DNA from: an uncultured Bacteroidales bacterium
GTDB taxonomy: Bacteria > Bacteroidota > Bacteroidia > Bacteroidales > Marinilabiliaceae
Length of the DNA stretch: 31,786 nt
Assembly: GCA_934699135.1 (NCBI GenBank)
Contig: CAKUVM010000018.1
Coordinates: forward strand, 1 to 31,786
Direction: 5' to 3'
Position 1 is the stretch's first letter, and each line of letters begins with the position of its first letter. Under the pieces are notes generated by a model. It was not told the DNA's origin. It was given only the letters and a program-made list of their open reading frames with translations, and did not search any database. A program made the translations under genes and the position numbers. Shown here in pieces: positions 28,101 through 31,786 of this stretch.

Positions 28101-31100
28101 AATACGTGCCAGCCGCCAAACCGGAGATCTTAGGCTCGGAGAGGGTCACCACATCGGTGCCAGTATTCCATGTGTAGGTGTAAGGAGCCACACCGCCCGT
28201 CACATTGACGGAGACAGACCCGTCGGCCAAGCCGTAGCATGAAGCGGCCTTAGGCGTGCCGTCTACCGTTATGGCATCGGGCTCCGTCAGGGTGTAGCGG
28301 AATGCGTAGAGTTTGGTGCAAGCACGAGCCTTGTCGGCATCGGCAATGACGACCGTGTAGTCCCCTGCCTTGAGGTTGATGACATCCTGGGCGTTGCCGG
28401 CTGGCAACATATCGGCAGCCGTGGCCTCGGTAGAGGTGAGGCCACCGTTGGCATCAAGCTTGACAACCTTACCTGCATCGTTGATGGCAAAGGCCCCATC
28501 ATACCACTGGTAGGAGTAGTTCCCGTAGCCGCCCACAGGCGTGATGTCAATGGCACCCGTAGCCTCGGTGTTGCAGTGGACGTTGGTGACATCGGCCGTG
28601 ACGGAGACCGCCGCAGGCAGTTCCTCGGTAGAGGCCTTGAAAGTGCAGAGTTTGCTATCCCTGATGGTGAGGGTGAAGACTCCACCATCAGTTATGCCAG
28701 AGGCCACAAAGCCGTTCTTTGCCGGCTCCCACGTGAAGTCTCGCGTGGTGTTGCCAGACCAGGAGTAGATGTAGCGATCGGCCTCGTTCGTCGTAAGCGG
28801 GAACGGAGTGCCGCCAAAGAAGCCCTCGACAGAGGCCGTGGTGGACATTGCCGAGTCTTGCGGCAGCTCATTACCCCACTTGGAAAGCACCGTTATGGTG
28901 CGATTGTCGGGGTCGCAAGCGTTATCCACACGGAGCGAGAACTTGAGGCTAGGCGTTGAGGGAACCTCATAGGTCTCGGAGGCGAAGCAGCCATCGGGGT
29001 CGGTGACCGTGAGGACATACTTGCCAGGCTGGAGATCATATATATCCCTCTCCTCGCTAGAGAATCCGCCCACGCCGCTCCAAGAGAATCTGAGCGCGGC
29101 AGGGTCTACGTTGCCATCCGTTATGACGACGGGCTTGATGCTGCCATCGTTGCTGCCGGCACAAGTTGGCTTGGTTATCGCAGGCGTACCGAAGGTTATC
29201 TGTTTCGAGTTATCGAGCAGGTAATCCTTCACAAGGAAGTGCTTGCCATATACTTTGCCACCCAAGAGATACTTTGCGTCCTCATCATCGTTGCCGTTAT
29301 CCGTCACCACGATGCGGTAGCTGCCAGGATAGAGGGCATTGGCCACCTTGAGATTTGCAAAGTTCGTCATCTCAGTCCAAGCCGATGTGGTAGCGTCTTG
29401 TTTGAACCATGCGAAGTTGAGCTCGCCTGCGTTACCCTCGACATCTATCGTGATCATGCCGTCGCCCTCATTGCTTGAGCAAGACGGCTGGACAAGATCC
29501 TCACGTGTGAATGCGAGCGCGGCGATGGAGAATGACCTCTTGACCGAGCAACGCTCCGGAGAGTTGAGGTCGGTGACGGTTATGGTGTAGTCTCCGGCAG
29601 GGAGCCTGTTCCAAGAGAGCGAAGTGTTGTCACTCTGCGAGTCGATGGGATCGCCTGCGGCATCGTACTCCATCCACTTGAAGTGGACAGGTTTCTCGTT
29701 GCCCGCGTTGGAGCCCACGGTGTAGGTCAGATAGTCGGGCCGCTTGACGTTGGTGAAGCTAGAGCCGCCGTTGACACCCGTAAGGACAATCTGGTAGTTG
29801 TGCTTCCCTGCTTTGTCCACCACACCGCCACTAAGCTCGAACTCAATCTCGCCATTCTCGACCTGGTCAGAGCCATCGGCCGTCATCTGGGCGTACTGAT
29901 AACGCGTGACATCGAGATTGAGCGCATTAGGCTCGTTGACATCGACATTGACGAACGATCCGTCGGCAGGATATACGCAGCCGTTCGCGTCGGTCACACG
30001 GAACTTGTAGAGGCTCTTGGCGGCCTTGAGGCCATTGAACACGTAATATCCGGTCTGCGTGGTCACGGTCGGGTTGTCCTCACCGTTGATGAAGTAGATC
30101 TGGTATGGCGCAGTGCCGCCCGCAGGGTCAGCAGGATCGCCCACGTTGGCACCCGTGACGTTAACCACGATGGCGCCCGTGTTGTCACCCTTGCAGGTGG
30201 CAATGTCTACGGGAGTGGCCGTGAGGCTGAGGACGCCTGGCTCCGTGACCTCGTATGGGCCGGAGAACTTGGTGCAGTCATCGCCCGTGACGAAGCAGAA
30301 GTAACGTCCGGCCGCAAGGTTGGCAATGGAAGCCCTGGTCTGTCCGAGCTGCACAAGTACGTAGTTGCCCGCGGCATCCTCATTGCCGCTCTGGTCAAAC
30401 ATCCTGGCCGTTCCGCCGGCAGAGATCTTGGTGCCATCGGTCGTGAGGATGGCATCCTCCTTGGCAGGGTCAACGGCCGTGCGGGCGGAGAGGACATACC
30501 AATTGTAGCTTGGCGTGGCGGCGGCACCATCAACAGTGAGGGTTATGGAGCCATCGTTGCTGCTCTCGGCGCGGTAAGGCAATGTGCCGGCGAGGGTCTT
30601 GTCTCCCTTGCAGGATACGTTGACAATGCTTGCCGTGACATTGAAGTCGGAGACGAGAGTGAAGTCTTGCGAATTTTCACAACCGTTCTCATCAGAGACG
30701 GTGACGGTGTAGACACCACCCTTTGTGAGGCCATAGGCACTGCCCACATAGCCAGTCTGGGTTCCGTCATAGTCCACAGTGACGCGGCTTGGGCCACTCC
30801 ATACGAAGTTGTAAGTAGATCCAGTGCCACCAGTAAGATCCTTGACAAGGATTGACTTGTTGAAGTTGTCGCAATCGTTGGTTAAAGACTCGAGCTTGTA
30901 GGATACTGGAGCCGGCTCGTCAAGGCTGAAGAGAGCCTGAACGGCGGGATCTGCGTCGTTGCTAGATACTTGGCAACCGTCTTGGTCGGTCACCACGAGA
31001 GTGTAGTCGCCTGGCTTGAGGCCTGTGACCTTGTTGGCGTCGGGCAGGCCGGCGACAGCACCCGTCCACTTATAGGAGTAGTGGTCGTAGCTTGGCGCGA

Positions 31101-31786
31101 GGTTGTTGAGCACGGAAACCGTGAGAGTGCCATCATCGAGGCCATTGCAGGTGATATTGGTGCGCGTGGCCTCAAGTGAGAGGTGCTTACGGTAGACAAG
31201 CTCAATCTCCGCCATTGCCGTGGCACCGGTGGTGTTCTCGGTTACCGTGACACGGTAGATGGCCTCACCCACGCCATTGAGCACGATGCGCCCGGCGTAG
31301 TTGACCTGCTCAACCCATGTGGCACCGCCGTCAACGCTAGTCTCCCACTTATATGAGAGGCTGCCGCCGAGAGAGCCCTCGACATTGGCTGTCACGACGC
31401 CATCAGAGAGCGTCTGACAGGTTGGCTGCGTGGCGGACAAGGAGACCTTGAGCTGGCTGATGGAGAACTTGGCCTCCTTCTGGCAGCTTACGGGCATTGC
31501 CTTGCGGTCGGCCACAGTGAGGGTGTAGTCTCCCTCCTTGAGGTTGGAGACAACCACATCGGAGCCATCGAGAGTGACGTTGGACACGGCCGACGGCAGC
31601 GTGTAGGCATAGGCGTATTTGCGAGTGGCGGCATCGAAGGTGACAGTGGCCTTGACGTTGAACGTCTTGACGTAGTCAGTGCCCGTGAGCGTCACCCTAT
31701 ACTCCGTCTCGAAGCCGTCTACCGTTCCGCCAGAGACGTTGAACTTGACGGAACCGATGGGAGCGGAGACGTTGGTGTAGTCCCTG
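13183..31786 (-). CDS. Giant SprB-like repeat adhesin with T9SS type B sorting domain, N-terminus beyond the window
   Basis: The frame is open without a stop for 18.6 kb, from the TAG at 13183-13185 to the right edge, giving at least 6,200 residues. The sequence at the edge (VKFNVSGGTVDGFETEYRV) is still inside a repeat, so the true start lies outside; a GTG at 31693-31695 is just an internal codon. Order from N to C: about 34 SprB-type repeats, three Ig-like modules, two PKD-like modules, 19 units of a second repeat, two PKD domains, and a T9SS type B (CHU_C-like) sorting domain ending in SGQVFVIR. F. johnsoniae SprB, the gliding adhesin, is of similar size and is also followed by sprF. I therefore infer a cell-surface adhesin exported by T9SS, for gliding or for attachment. 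Whether this organism glides cannot be told. Confidence 0.93.
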   Translation of the reverse strand, partial: RDYTNVSAPIGSVKFNVSGGTVDGFETEYRVTLTGTDYVKTFNVKATVTFDAATRKYAYAYTLPSAVSNVTLDGSDVVVSNLKEGDYTLTVADRKAMPVSCQKEAKFSISQLKVSLSATQPTCQTLSDGVVTANVEGSLGGSLSYKWETSVDGGATWVEQVNYAGRIVLNGVGEAIYRVTVTENTTGATAMAEIELVYRKHLSLEATRTNITCNGLDDGTLTVSVLNNLAPSYDHYSYKWTGAVAGLPDANKVTGLKPGDYTLVVTDQDGCQVSSNDADPAVQALFSLDEPAPVSYKLESLTNDCDNFNKSILVKDLTGGTGSTYNFVWSGPSRVTVDYDGTQTGYVGSAYGLTKGGVYTVTVSDENGCENSQDFTLVSDFNVTASIVNVSCKGDKTLAGTLPYRAESSNDGSITLTVDGAAATPSYNWYVLSARTAVDPAKEDAILTTDGTKISAGGTARMFDQSGNEDAAGNYVLVQLGQTRASIANLAAGRYFCFVTGDDCTKFSGPYEVTEPGVLSLTATPVDIATCKGDNTGAIVVNVTGANVGDPADPAGGTAPYQIYFINGEDNPTVTTQTGYYVFNGLKAAKSLYKFRVTDANGCVYPADGSFVNVDVNEPNALNLDVTRYQYAQMTADGSDQVENGEIEFELSGGVVDKAGKHNYQIVLTGVNGGSSFTNVKRPDYLTYTVGSNAGNEKPVHFKWMEYDAAGDPIDSQSDNTSLSWNRLPAGDYTITVTDLNSPERCSVKRSFSIAALAFTREDLVQPSCSSNEGDGMITIDVEGNAGELNFAWFKQDATTSAWTEMTNFANLKVANALYPGSYRIVVTDNGNDDEDAKYLLGGKVYGKHFLVKDYLLDNSKQITFGTPAITKPTCAGSNDGSIKPVVITDGNVDPAALRFSWSGVGGFSSEERDIYDLQPGKYVLTVTDPDGCFASETYEVPSTPSLKFSLRVDNACDPDNRTITVLSKWGNELPQDSAMSTTASVEGFFGGTPFPLTTNEADRYIYSWSGNTTRDFTWEPAKNGFVASGITDGGVFTLTIRDSKLCTFKASTEELPAAVSVTADVTNVHCNTEATGAIDITPVGGYGNYSYQWYDGAFAINDAGKVVKLDANGGLTSTEATAADMLPAGNAQDVINLKAGDYTVVIADADKARACTKLYAFRYTLTEPDAITVDGTPKAASCYGLADGSVSVNVTGGVAPYTYTWNTGTDVVTLSEPKISGLAAGTYYVSVSDANGCVKEKDFTIVEPTNIKFSLKLTTDVDCEGQNGGLQILDVDGNVPSWVAGADYQSILWTGPAAATGRDILSKSDLYSGTHTVTIRQSATCFASQQYTFTQPMAIDETQTKIEPNRCSGAHEGSVSIAVSGGSGSYSYSWMAYASVDKDGNPVGDAIENSGLNNKNGAYQAGLQAAYYFVTVTDDSKVSHDAAPVKCAVVGGPYRVVEDVTLIANATDGQETCVGSKDGQINVTVSGGSGNYEFRWFGDGQGLVPGQQNQKALSRGNYQVTVVDLDNQCVTTASARIEGSQKLLALSTPTITDNKCYDNALGQIEVGVVGGTPFEDVANGDYFKYAWNHDGANQTVKYDPAGTLIQASAAANLPAGKYHLTVTDKFGCSVTGDYEILQPDDITVSHEETHIIKKGESTGEIRITNVDGGTRPYVITWTDDAGAALTFPDQFTATGLAAGTYHFNVADANGCSKGYSVSITDAGALSVDVETETHVACFGEQTGVIKVTFASGHPNYTIAINGQVETTEFAGGTFRKRGLAAGHYTVVITDAAGASETRSVDVEQPGSPLSWSILQVDKGCAGDGNAKALVMVNGGTLFDADAADATKGYYLVKCNNDEKHATYEAVTSDASKVANTKLQNSKSFEFLFDGLDINRYNFTVTDAKGCQLTQFVDVEEYVPIAIKQLAKTDVLCHGDNTGFIEVSVSGAAKPDYMWEAKSVSGLAGQDLADYQAQIEGNRSSKLTDLRAGLYTLTVTRDNADAATTLSGVAGTCEVSQDFIVDEPDRIDVRATVYDVTTCNADNSGQITARVTGGAKPYTVSLYNTASPLDKDVRTLSSSTVTFSALPQGSYIMEVVDANSCLAVPNDANNVTNPISIAQPDELKIEDLVSSIDCNNADGKIEFKLAGGMTKKLTGTSWVDIPEPEYDIVITGPSNSTNSLGSWSYGAADPKMRIDLNGGVYSLADLQEGTYVLTVKDLNSTDVNSCQRTETIVLSNVHVEGEVTDPTCDGLNDGRISLTVSGNAGKVSYLWQMKDSDGNWQDLSDDIKSDMNVTALTAGDYKVTVTDEGRGDAATGFCKTEKEFHLDFVHDIRVELTAQAEQCYDAKDGAVFIKKIIGIDDESQLSFLWTGSNAFNSTERDLTGLASGSYNLVMTDAATGCQVTTDVTVPAAPAAISVKLSDQTVAANVDDPGYYMHEVTATVSGGAGGYVWYTTGSASDMRWSDKSASGGVIVKTLKADKGGQYKLTIRDAHNCRVSDSLTVAYPLALTAQITHVICNGGDGGAVAANVTGGSGSYAYLWTGTDADGNAVNIHDADQPQISNLKAGKYVLRVTDKNLAPEFAKSAAEPTFVVDTFEVTQPEALDITGSVTHLSCFAAGDGQVAITVTGGVAPFSYDWGLADQSTATISKLAKGTYTVSVMDNNGCKATKTFDVKEPDEITFDLNMVADVDCDGVGGELKIENLAGGWGWTVDPANGQLTKATPKYSVVWSGEAIAPDNVVSSDADGNALGYNGLTSSYSGLYRVTVTDAAAGHNSCTLTKSYEFQTPIKAAVDNITSETCDGKMDGTISVSISGGKTPYKFEWATTDGAGLSVNSANQVGLKAGTYTFTVMSADYDSVAGTGCKRVIENIVVPKAREIRVDPKITDVKCVGGSDGAIDLANIVGGSGKYDFLWIGTADGLMPTQRNQSGLTRGQYTVTITDRVYGCQVTENYTVGGSDEELIIDNITVEDVKCKDKTGSDPALNYGTIKVHVSGGAPVSVDPVTGEGSYIYSWSGDGNAFGNSNVISNLSAGSYKVTVTDNVGCQITSRDIKVAEPKYTLVASVASDDVVNVKAKDGSDGEITVRVEGGTGAYSYTWSKVGDAGFVFTPDASNRSHITNLTAGDYTVVVNDENKCQVSVENIHISEPGEKLDVKIKYSNVGPCKGADNGTIDVDVHGGVVPYTIQCRNGEGALIKEAFNKSSLNVTGLKAGYYTVDVTDANGVSFGTQTVTIIEPDALQLIKQRGLDVKCYDAKTGEFTLAVKGGTNVTDGAGVKPLNSYKVIVTGPDGYNDEASSGSNGLTTTGNVTSKTYTGLHAGTYFVKVIDGGAVATWTPNGASGSYTYAPDNNFDFNDDCWLSDTIVIHQPEAYVALSKVSTDKDFYACADDEVELKLVVSNWGSNLATRPLKVVVRENDLDGTPTDYNAADVDANTSTEIIHTVTESPYVFRVKRSATTSYRIVSVYEDDAACGRGTFDSDATMVEYRPRPTGYIHGDSEICLGGSVEATIDLTPSDGTSAPWYVTVTDGQIEETLTVAETPYTYTYTPREATLAGAFTRLTLLSITDKNCSASAALGDMRGAAEVSVNSLPSVVMTGSTTICEGETAKLKFNVINGTAPYTITYYYDEPDGRRVVNTITAQSGTPQPDGSVLIEQTVKPTQTTEYHISGIVDDKACKPNAANAYQDVVTIFVKERATRPQAIEGEDLVCQGASGIVYTTPKVAAATGYKWTVPNEGQENGLTIVTGQGSNTISIRVGKEFDNGEISVQALNDCNESEPLTMLVSANYLPKFSKDATGNELRTIHSAGNAFGSGGKVNFCQGEQGISFSIDQILYASEYEWSLPSGMRIVNGAGTSSIQVDVEEFVTPLKGEILVRAKNKCGDGEWSDPLAVTINAKPKVDAGKDMTYCPAYDKADLVIKPNTQLAALGADYVGTWEVIGGGSTFADGSRSLVGQDVTVKNSSLTQDKNVYRWTVENTATGCLASDEVVIRNLDVNVTAAPATTIICDGIAEIHASDLPSSVDGITYSGLWTVEGKRGEGVVIDDASNPHTVIRNMNKGDLTLRWTVMANTCPTYAEFTITNNEPDFPVITVDYNNDGNGGKTSVVYDGARRDGRLTYDENNGWYRLTVCSPDVKLHGAHFIDPTNMAKGNSDAVFGASQTAEWQQVTGGGTFSTTDLTAADLELNGLTWGDNVINYVVRNGNCSKTVALNLYYGKLVLDAGKDGSTCDGTFTFNASTTDIPAGAVSSWHNYNPASDVKRITGTGIIDNAYSSTARVTDLAHGQQTFWWVVDVEGCMSVDSVTITNNKVDDATVTERSMIICDGDEKDLRVKKNVNTDYESGRWSIVKGYGEFGHYDYELDANGKPRLDAYGEPIYKKDKDGNNIWVSSPVDALPFTKVRSVERGENVFVWTISSKEGGCSSSDTVVINNYSIDVNAGNDTSICTSSVQLHARTTGFGKCEWKAVSGSTFNLSADDLSNPRAWVGGVNPGRNQYVWAVTYRGCTSVDTVCVTNNTPQLADETVATVSGDSIQWISGGYKKILSSDHSNATEITGAAPKDGYGIGHWELGVGGGSIESPNSVTTRLTNLSLGRSTFKWVVVNNGCRVVGTYTVDNGQTTDADAGEDVYNLCGDTYDLHANGPFNGVGQWSVVYGSGTFANPREAATTVSGLQKGRNTLRWTINYNSGATSDTIQIWNMSVTDAYAGNDRTGMQSICADSITVQGNDVKVGTYTYEVNGKTITNATIHDWTLISGSGDFLLNKDSEPIMLGADGKPTLESKDAKETFSFMPMPAGYPDKCSAAEKQAYDEYKAREAKLAHYSRNPAAVGLKQGMNTFLYTISNGVCSSADTLNVFNDRADDAWACGVNNKCDTLFTCDGTIDLNPNSPTYGTGAWRVAAGGSGKFNGNHAYDLAPGINTLVWEISTSRGGECTTRDEVLVQNNAPTESDAGPDDPLTVCGSNSVLSGNKPMYYTKAYWELVEGSGQFVKKDENGNDMKTLMFQEVRSDGKRFNESKVTYVVENGKKYYYHYKNDGSLFFWYDPAKDDYYHNVEDTAGVSRVEKLDARTENRSVSIIKSGTYVKIDYVTIALYGTDVKGNAGTLLAEQARNVDDTYSEKMANVLTDRVELRRGDGTDNQNLTVNGLAFGMNRFRWVIENGTGEHVCRSTDETVLNNIFIQAVAGSVAPLCVDTVRLGANNPAPGVGLWSIAAGQGRGSFEDSNDPHTIIRDLGMGNNVLVWTVNYLECPSTDTVVVLNNRPTEANIIGDEQTLCNESETVLTASPLATFDKATNLYEYGEWQVAEGAGNIISPSSSTTRVTDIPFNVKGNRFNWVVRRTYNGSFTCVDYASTTVYNNTIKSDAGDDDLVCRNEYNLKASSPGAGVGEWSIIGAASAGTFADKNNPTSKITGLANGSNILRWTVTYKDCPTYDEVKIYNGNPSTPHAGDPQDICVQSGPDEDKVVLGAHAPELGVGHWLTMSGSANWDEDTVAYVDNRWLLNEAEKEKWTKEQKDKIEQDIPADAPARVWYSDKTNEQAKAVENSMFNPIAKVKVGKGDNTFRWVVEKRNAVPVMLRTYDGVSDSAYVIRTITCTLSDDVVIHNLNPSDPEIGSDDMVVCDDEFELTAVKPTYGKGLWTIDGKGGGKIADPYAHDSKVSNLAYGETQFKWTVSVNGKCGKSAILHVHNMKTTEANAGPDVPVCETEWTLNANKPIIGKGHWEVASGNYSTIGGDGTEKTSFSDPEDPHATVSNLIFGDNVFHWVIENNGVLLGKEYKCSSRDSVTINFRIPDQAVAGENQTICLDHTVMNANVPKYGTGHWRIIQGEGEILDTADAHTQVVNLSYGENILRWTVSYLDCSTDSDVVVYSQKADPYAGENDVTYSDTYQLNAGNPGRLNGYWTVLGNPDNSSYGGTKIEFEDSTKFNTYVYGLRRGVNTFRWIIETQDCKVYDEVSITYKIVPSASFSVDYEEGCFPLTVRFTDASLNASKYNWDFGDGTTSTIRNPSHTFQLPGNYEVRLNVPGPDGLSSDTAVYITVYDHPVASFDAAPQLVYIPEDKVHFINRSTGATEFLWNLGDGTTSTEKNPLYTYKNEGFYTISLKVWNEHGCEADTVKESFIEARRGGFIIFPNTFAPRADVSGINSIYGVNATFRPVYQDVETFRMQLFNRWGQLVFETNDINTGWDGRFNGTIVPEGIYTWVAKGRFLSGKEYTKSGQVFVIR
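13186..13482 (-). other. T9SS type B C-terminal sorting domain of the giant adhesin
   Basis: The last 99 residues begin GGFIIFPNTFAPRADVSG and contain FRMQLFNRWGQLVFE, then TGWDGRFNGTIVPEGIYTW, and end GQVFVIR. This is the classic gliding-motility-associated C-terminal domain: the FPNxFxP opening, the FNRWGxxVFE strand, GWDG, and a YxW(xx)K strand. Such domains direct proteins through the type IX system to the cell surface and are often left attached, unlike type A domains. Confidence 0.95.
13483..13965 (-). other. Two PKD domains before the sorting domain
   Basis: The first (about 13732-13965) has CFPLTVRFTDAS, then YNWDFGDGTTST and NPSHTFQLPGNYEVRL. The second (about 13483-13731) has KVHFINRST, FLWNLGDGTTSTEKNP and YTYKNEGFYTISLKV. 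The WDFGDG/WNLGDG and xHTFxxPGxYxVxL patterns are diagnostic of PKD beta-sandwiches, here probably a stalk next to the cell surface. Confidence 0.93.
13966..20142 (-). repeat. Array of 19 second-type repeats in the giant adhesin
   Basis: By eye I count 19 units. The shared pattern is DAGxD, about 5 residues, Cys, xLxAxxP, GxGxW, GxGxF, PxTxVxxLxxGxNxxRW, a Cys, and DxVxIxN. A clear example starts near 16314: VAGSVAPLCVDTVRLGANNP, then GVGLWSIAAGQGRGSFED, then GNNVLVWTVNYLECPSTD. The two Cys per unit could form a disulfide. Even-numbered units are mostly 81-93 aa and often end in RWTVxYxxC; odd-numbered units are longer and more variable, ending in FxWVVExx...C. I do not recognise an exact named family, though the units look like immunoglobulin/PKD-like sandwiches. 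Boundaries are approximate. Confidence 0.85.
20143..20757 (-). other. Two PKD-like modules of the giant adhesin
   Basis: The first has the pattern GEDLVCQGASGIVYTTP, then ATGYKWTVPNEG, GQGSNTISIRVG, and ISVQALNDCNESEP. The second has NFCQGEQGISFSIDQ, SEYEWSLPSGMRIVNGAG and ILVRAKNKCGDGEWS. This Cys-x(n)-YxWxxP-GxGxxxIxV-AxNxCG layout is a known PKD-like module of Bacteroidota surface proteins. The two modules separate the Ig-like part from the second repeat array. Confidence 0.8.
20758..21735 (-). other. Three Ig-like modules linking the two arrays
   Basis: Three non-repeated sandwich-like modules sit between the arrays. About 21377-21735 has FYACADDEVELKLVVSNWG. About 21080-21376 has GDSEICLGGSVEATIDLTPS and a T-rich YTYTYTPREATLAG. 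About 20758-21079 has STTICEGETAKLKFNVINGT followed by APYTITYYYDEPDG. Each opens with a single Cys in an xxxCxGxxxxLxxxVxxG strand, as in many Bacteroidota Ig-like domains. Limits are approximate. Confidence 0.7.
21736..31786 (-). repeat. Array of about 34 SprB-type repeats in the giant adhesin
   Basis: Units of about 75-140 aa share the SprB-repeat pattern: a Cys in xxxCxGxxDGxIxVxVxGG, an aromatic strand YxYxW, xxLxAGxYxVxVxDxxGC, and a closing EP or QP. A textbook unit starts near 28278 (ASCYGLADGSVSVNVTGGVA, then PYTYTW, GLAAGTYYVSVSDANGC, FTIVEP). Approximate starts of the others: 31458, 31191, 30912, 30648, 30237, 29930, 29525, 29207, 28961, 28614, 28040, 27774, 27462, 27217, 26914, 26670, 26417, 26080, 25762, 25472, 25130, 24849, 24595, 24318, 24031, 23800, 23470, 23212, 22966, 22664, 22392 and 22130. 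The first unit is cut by the window edge. The units are well diverged, and their order shows a higher-level repetition described in the findings. Confidence 0.92.

Noticed and set aside
31693..31695. GTG as the start of the giant gene
   Set aside because: The frame stays open to the window edge and the upstream residues (VKFNVSGGTVDGFETEYRV) continue a SprB repeat, so it is internal.
13966..31786. CRISPR or near-identical DNA tandem repeats
   Set aside because: The repeats are protein domains 75-230 aa long and well diverged at the DNA level. There are no short identical repeats with regular spacers.

Overview
This window looks like chromosomal DNA from a member of the Bacteroidota, most likely of the order Bacteroidales, with fairly GC-rich coding DNA. 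Four things point there: a sufBCDS operon, a PorP/SprF-family protein, a giant adhesin ending in a type B type IX secretion (T9SS) C-terminal domain, and a TAnnTTTG-type promoter box. The genus cannot be named from the sequence alone. Every gene but one is on the minus strand. No tRNA, rRNA, CRISPR array, insertion sequence or phage gene was found.

Layout, left to right. (1) 1-3574 is a sugar module: a GH94 cellobiose-type phosphorylase, cut by the left edge, sits downstream of a GPH-family (MelB-like) sugar:cation symporter. Together they would import a disaccharide and split it with phosphate. (2) 3885-4787 is a DUF445 membrane protein. (3) 4924-9592 is the operon sufB-sufC-sufD-sufS for Fe-S cluster assembly. 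It has a candidate promoter at 9672-9679 and a terminator at 4857-4885. (4) 9850-10830 is a divergent WYL-domain regulator, the only plus-strand gene. Its 3' end overlaps the next gene by 11 bases. (5) 10820-31786 is a surface-adhesin locus read leftwards: a giant SprB-like protein, then a sprF/porP homologue, a strong intrinsic terminator, and a small exported SUMF/FGE-fold protein.

The giant gene dominates the window. At least 18.6 kb (6,200 codons) is open, and the 5' end lies beyond the right edge. From N to C the visible part has about 34 SprB-type repeats, three Ig-like modules, two PKD-like modules, a 19-unit array of a second repeat type, two classical PKD domains, and the T9SS type B sorting domain. 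SprF-type proteins support secretion of SprB-type adhesins in gliding Bacteroidota, so the pair is probably one functional unit. The other T9SS parts must be encoded elsewhere.

The most notable structure is inside the giant gene. The SprB repeats are not a simple tandem array. Units 6-19 match units 21-34 one to one at a spacing of about 4.25-4.5 kb, and units 1-6 match 7-12 at about 1.95 kb. This implies growth by duplication of multi-domain blocks. The second array alternates between a constant short unit (about 82 aa) and a variable-length unit that alone carries insertions, always at the same site. These patterns were found by eye and need a self-alignment to measure them.
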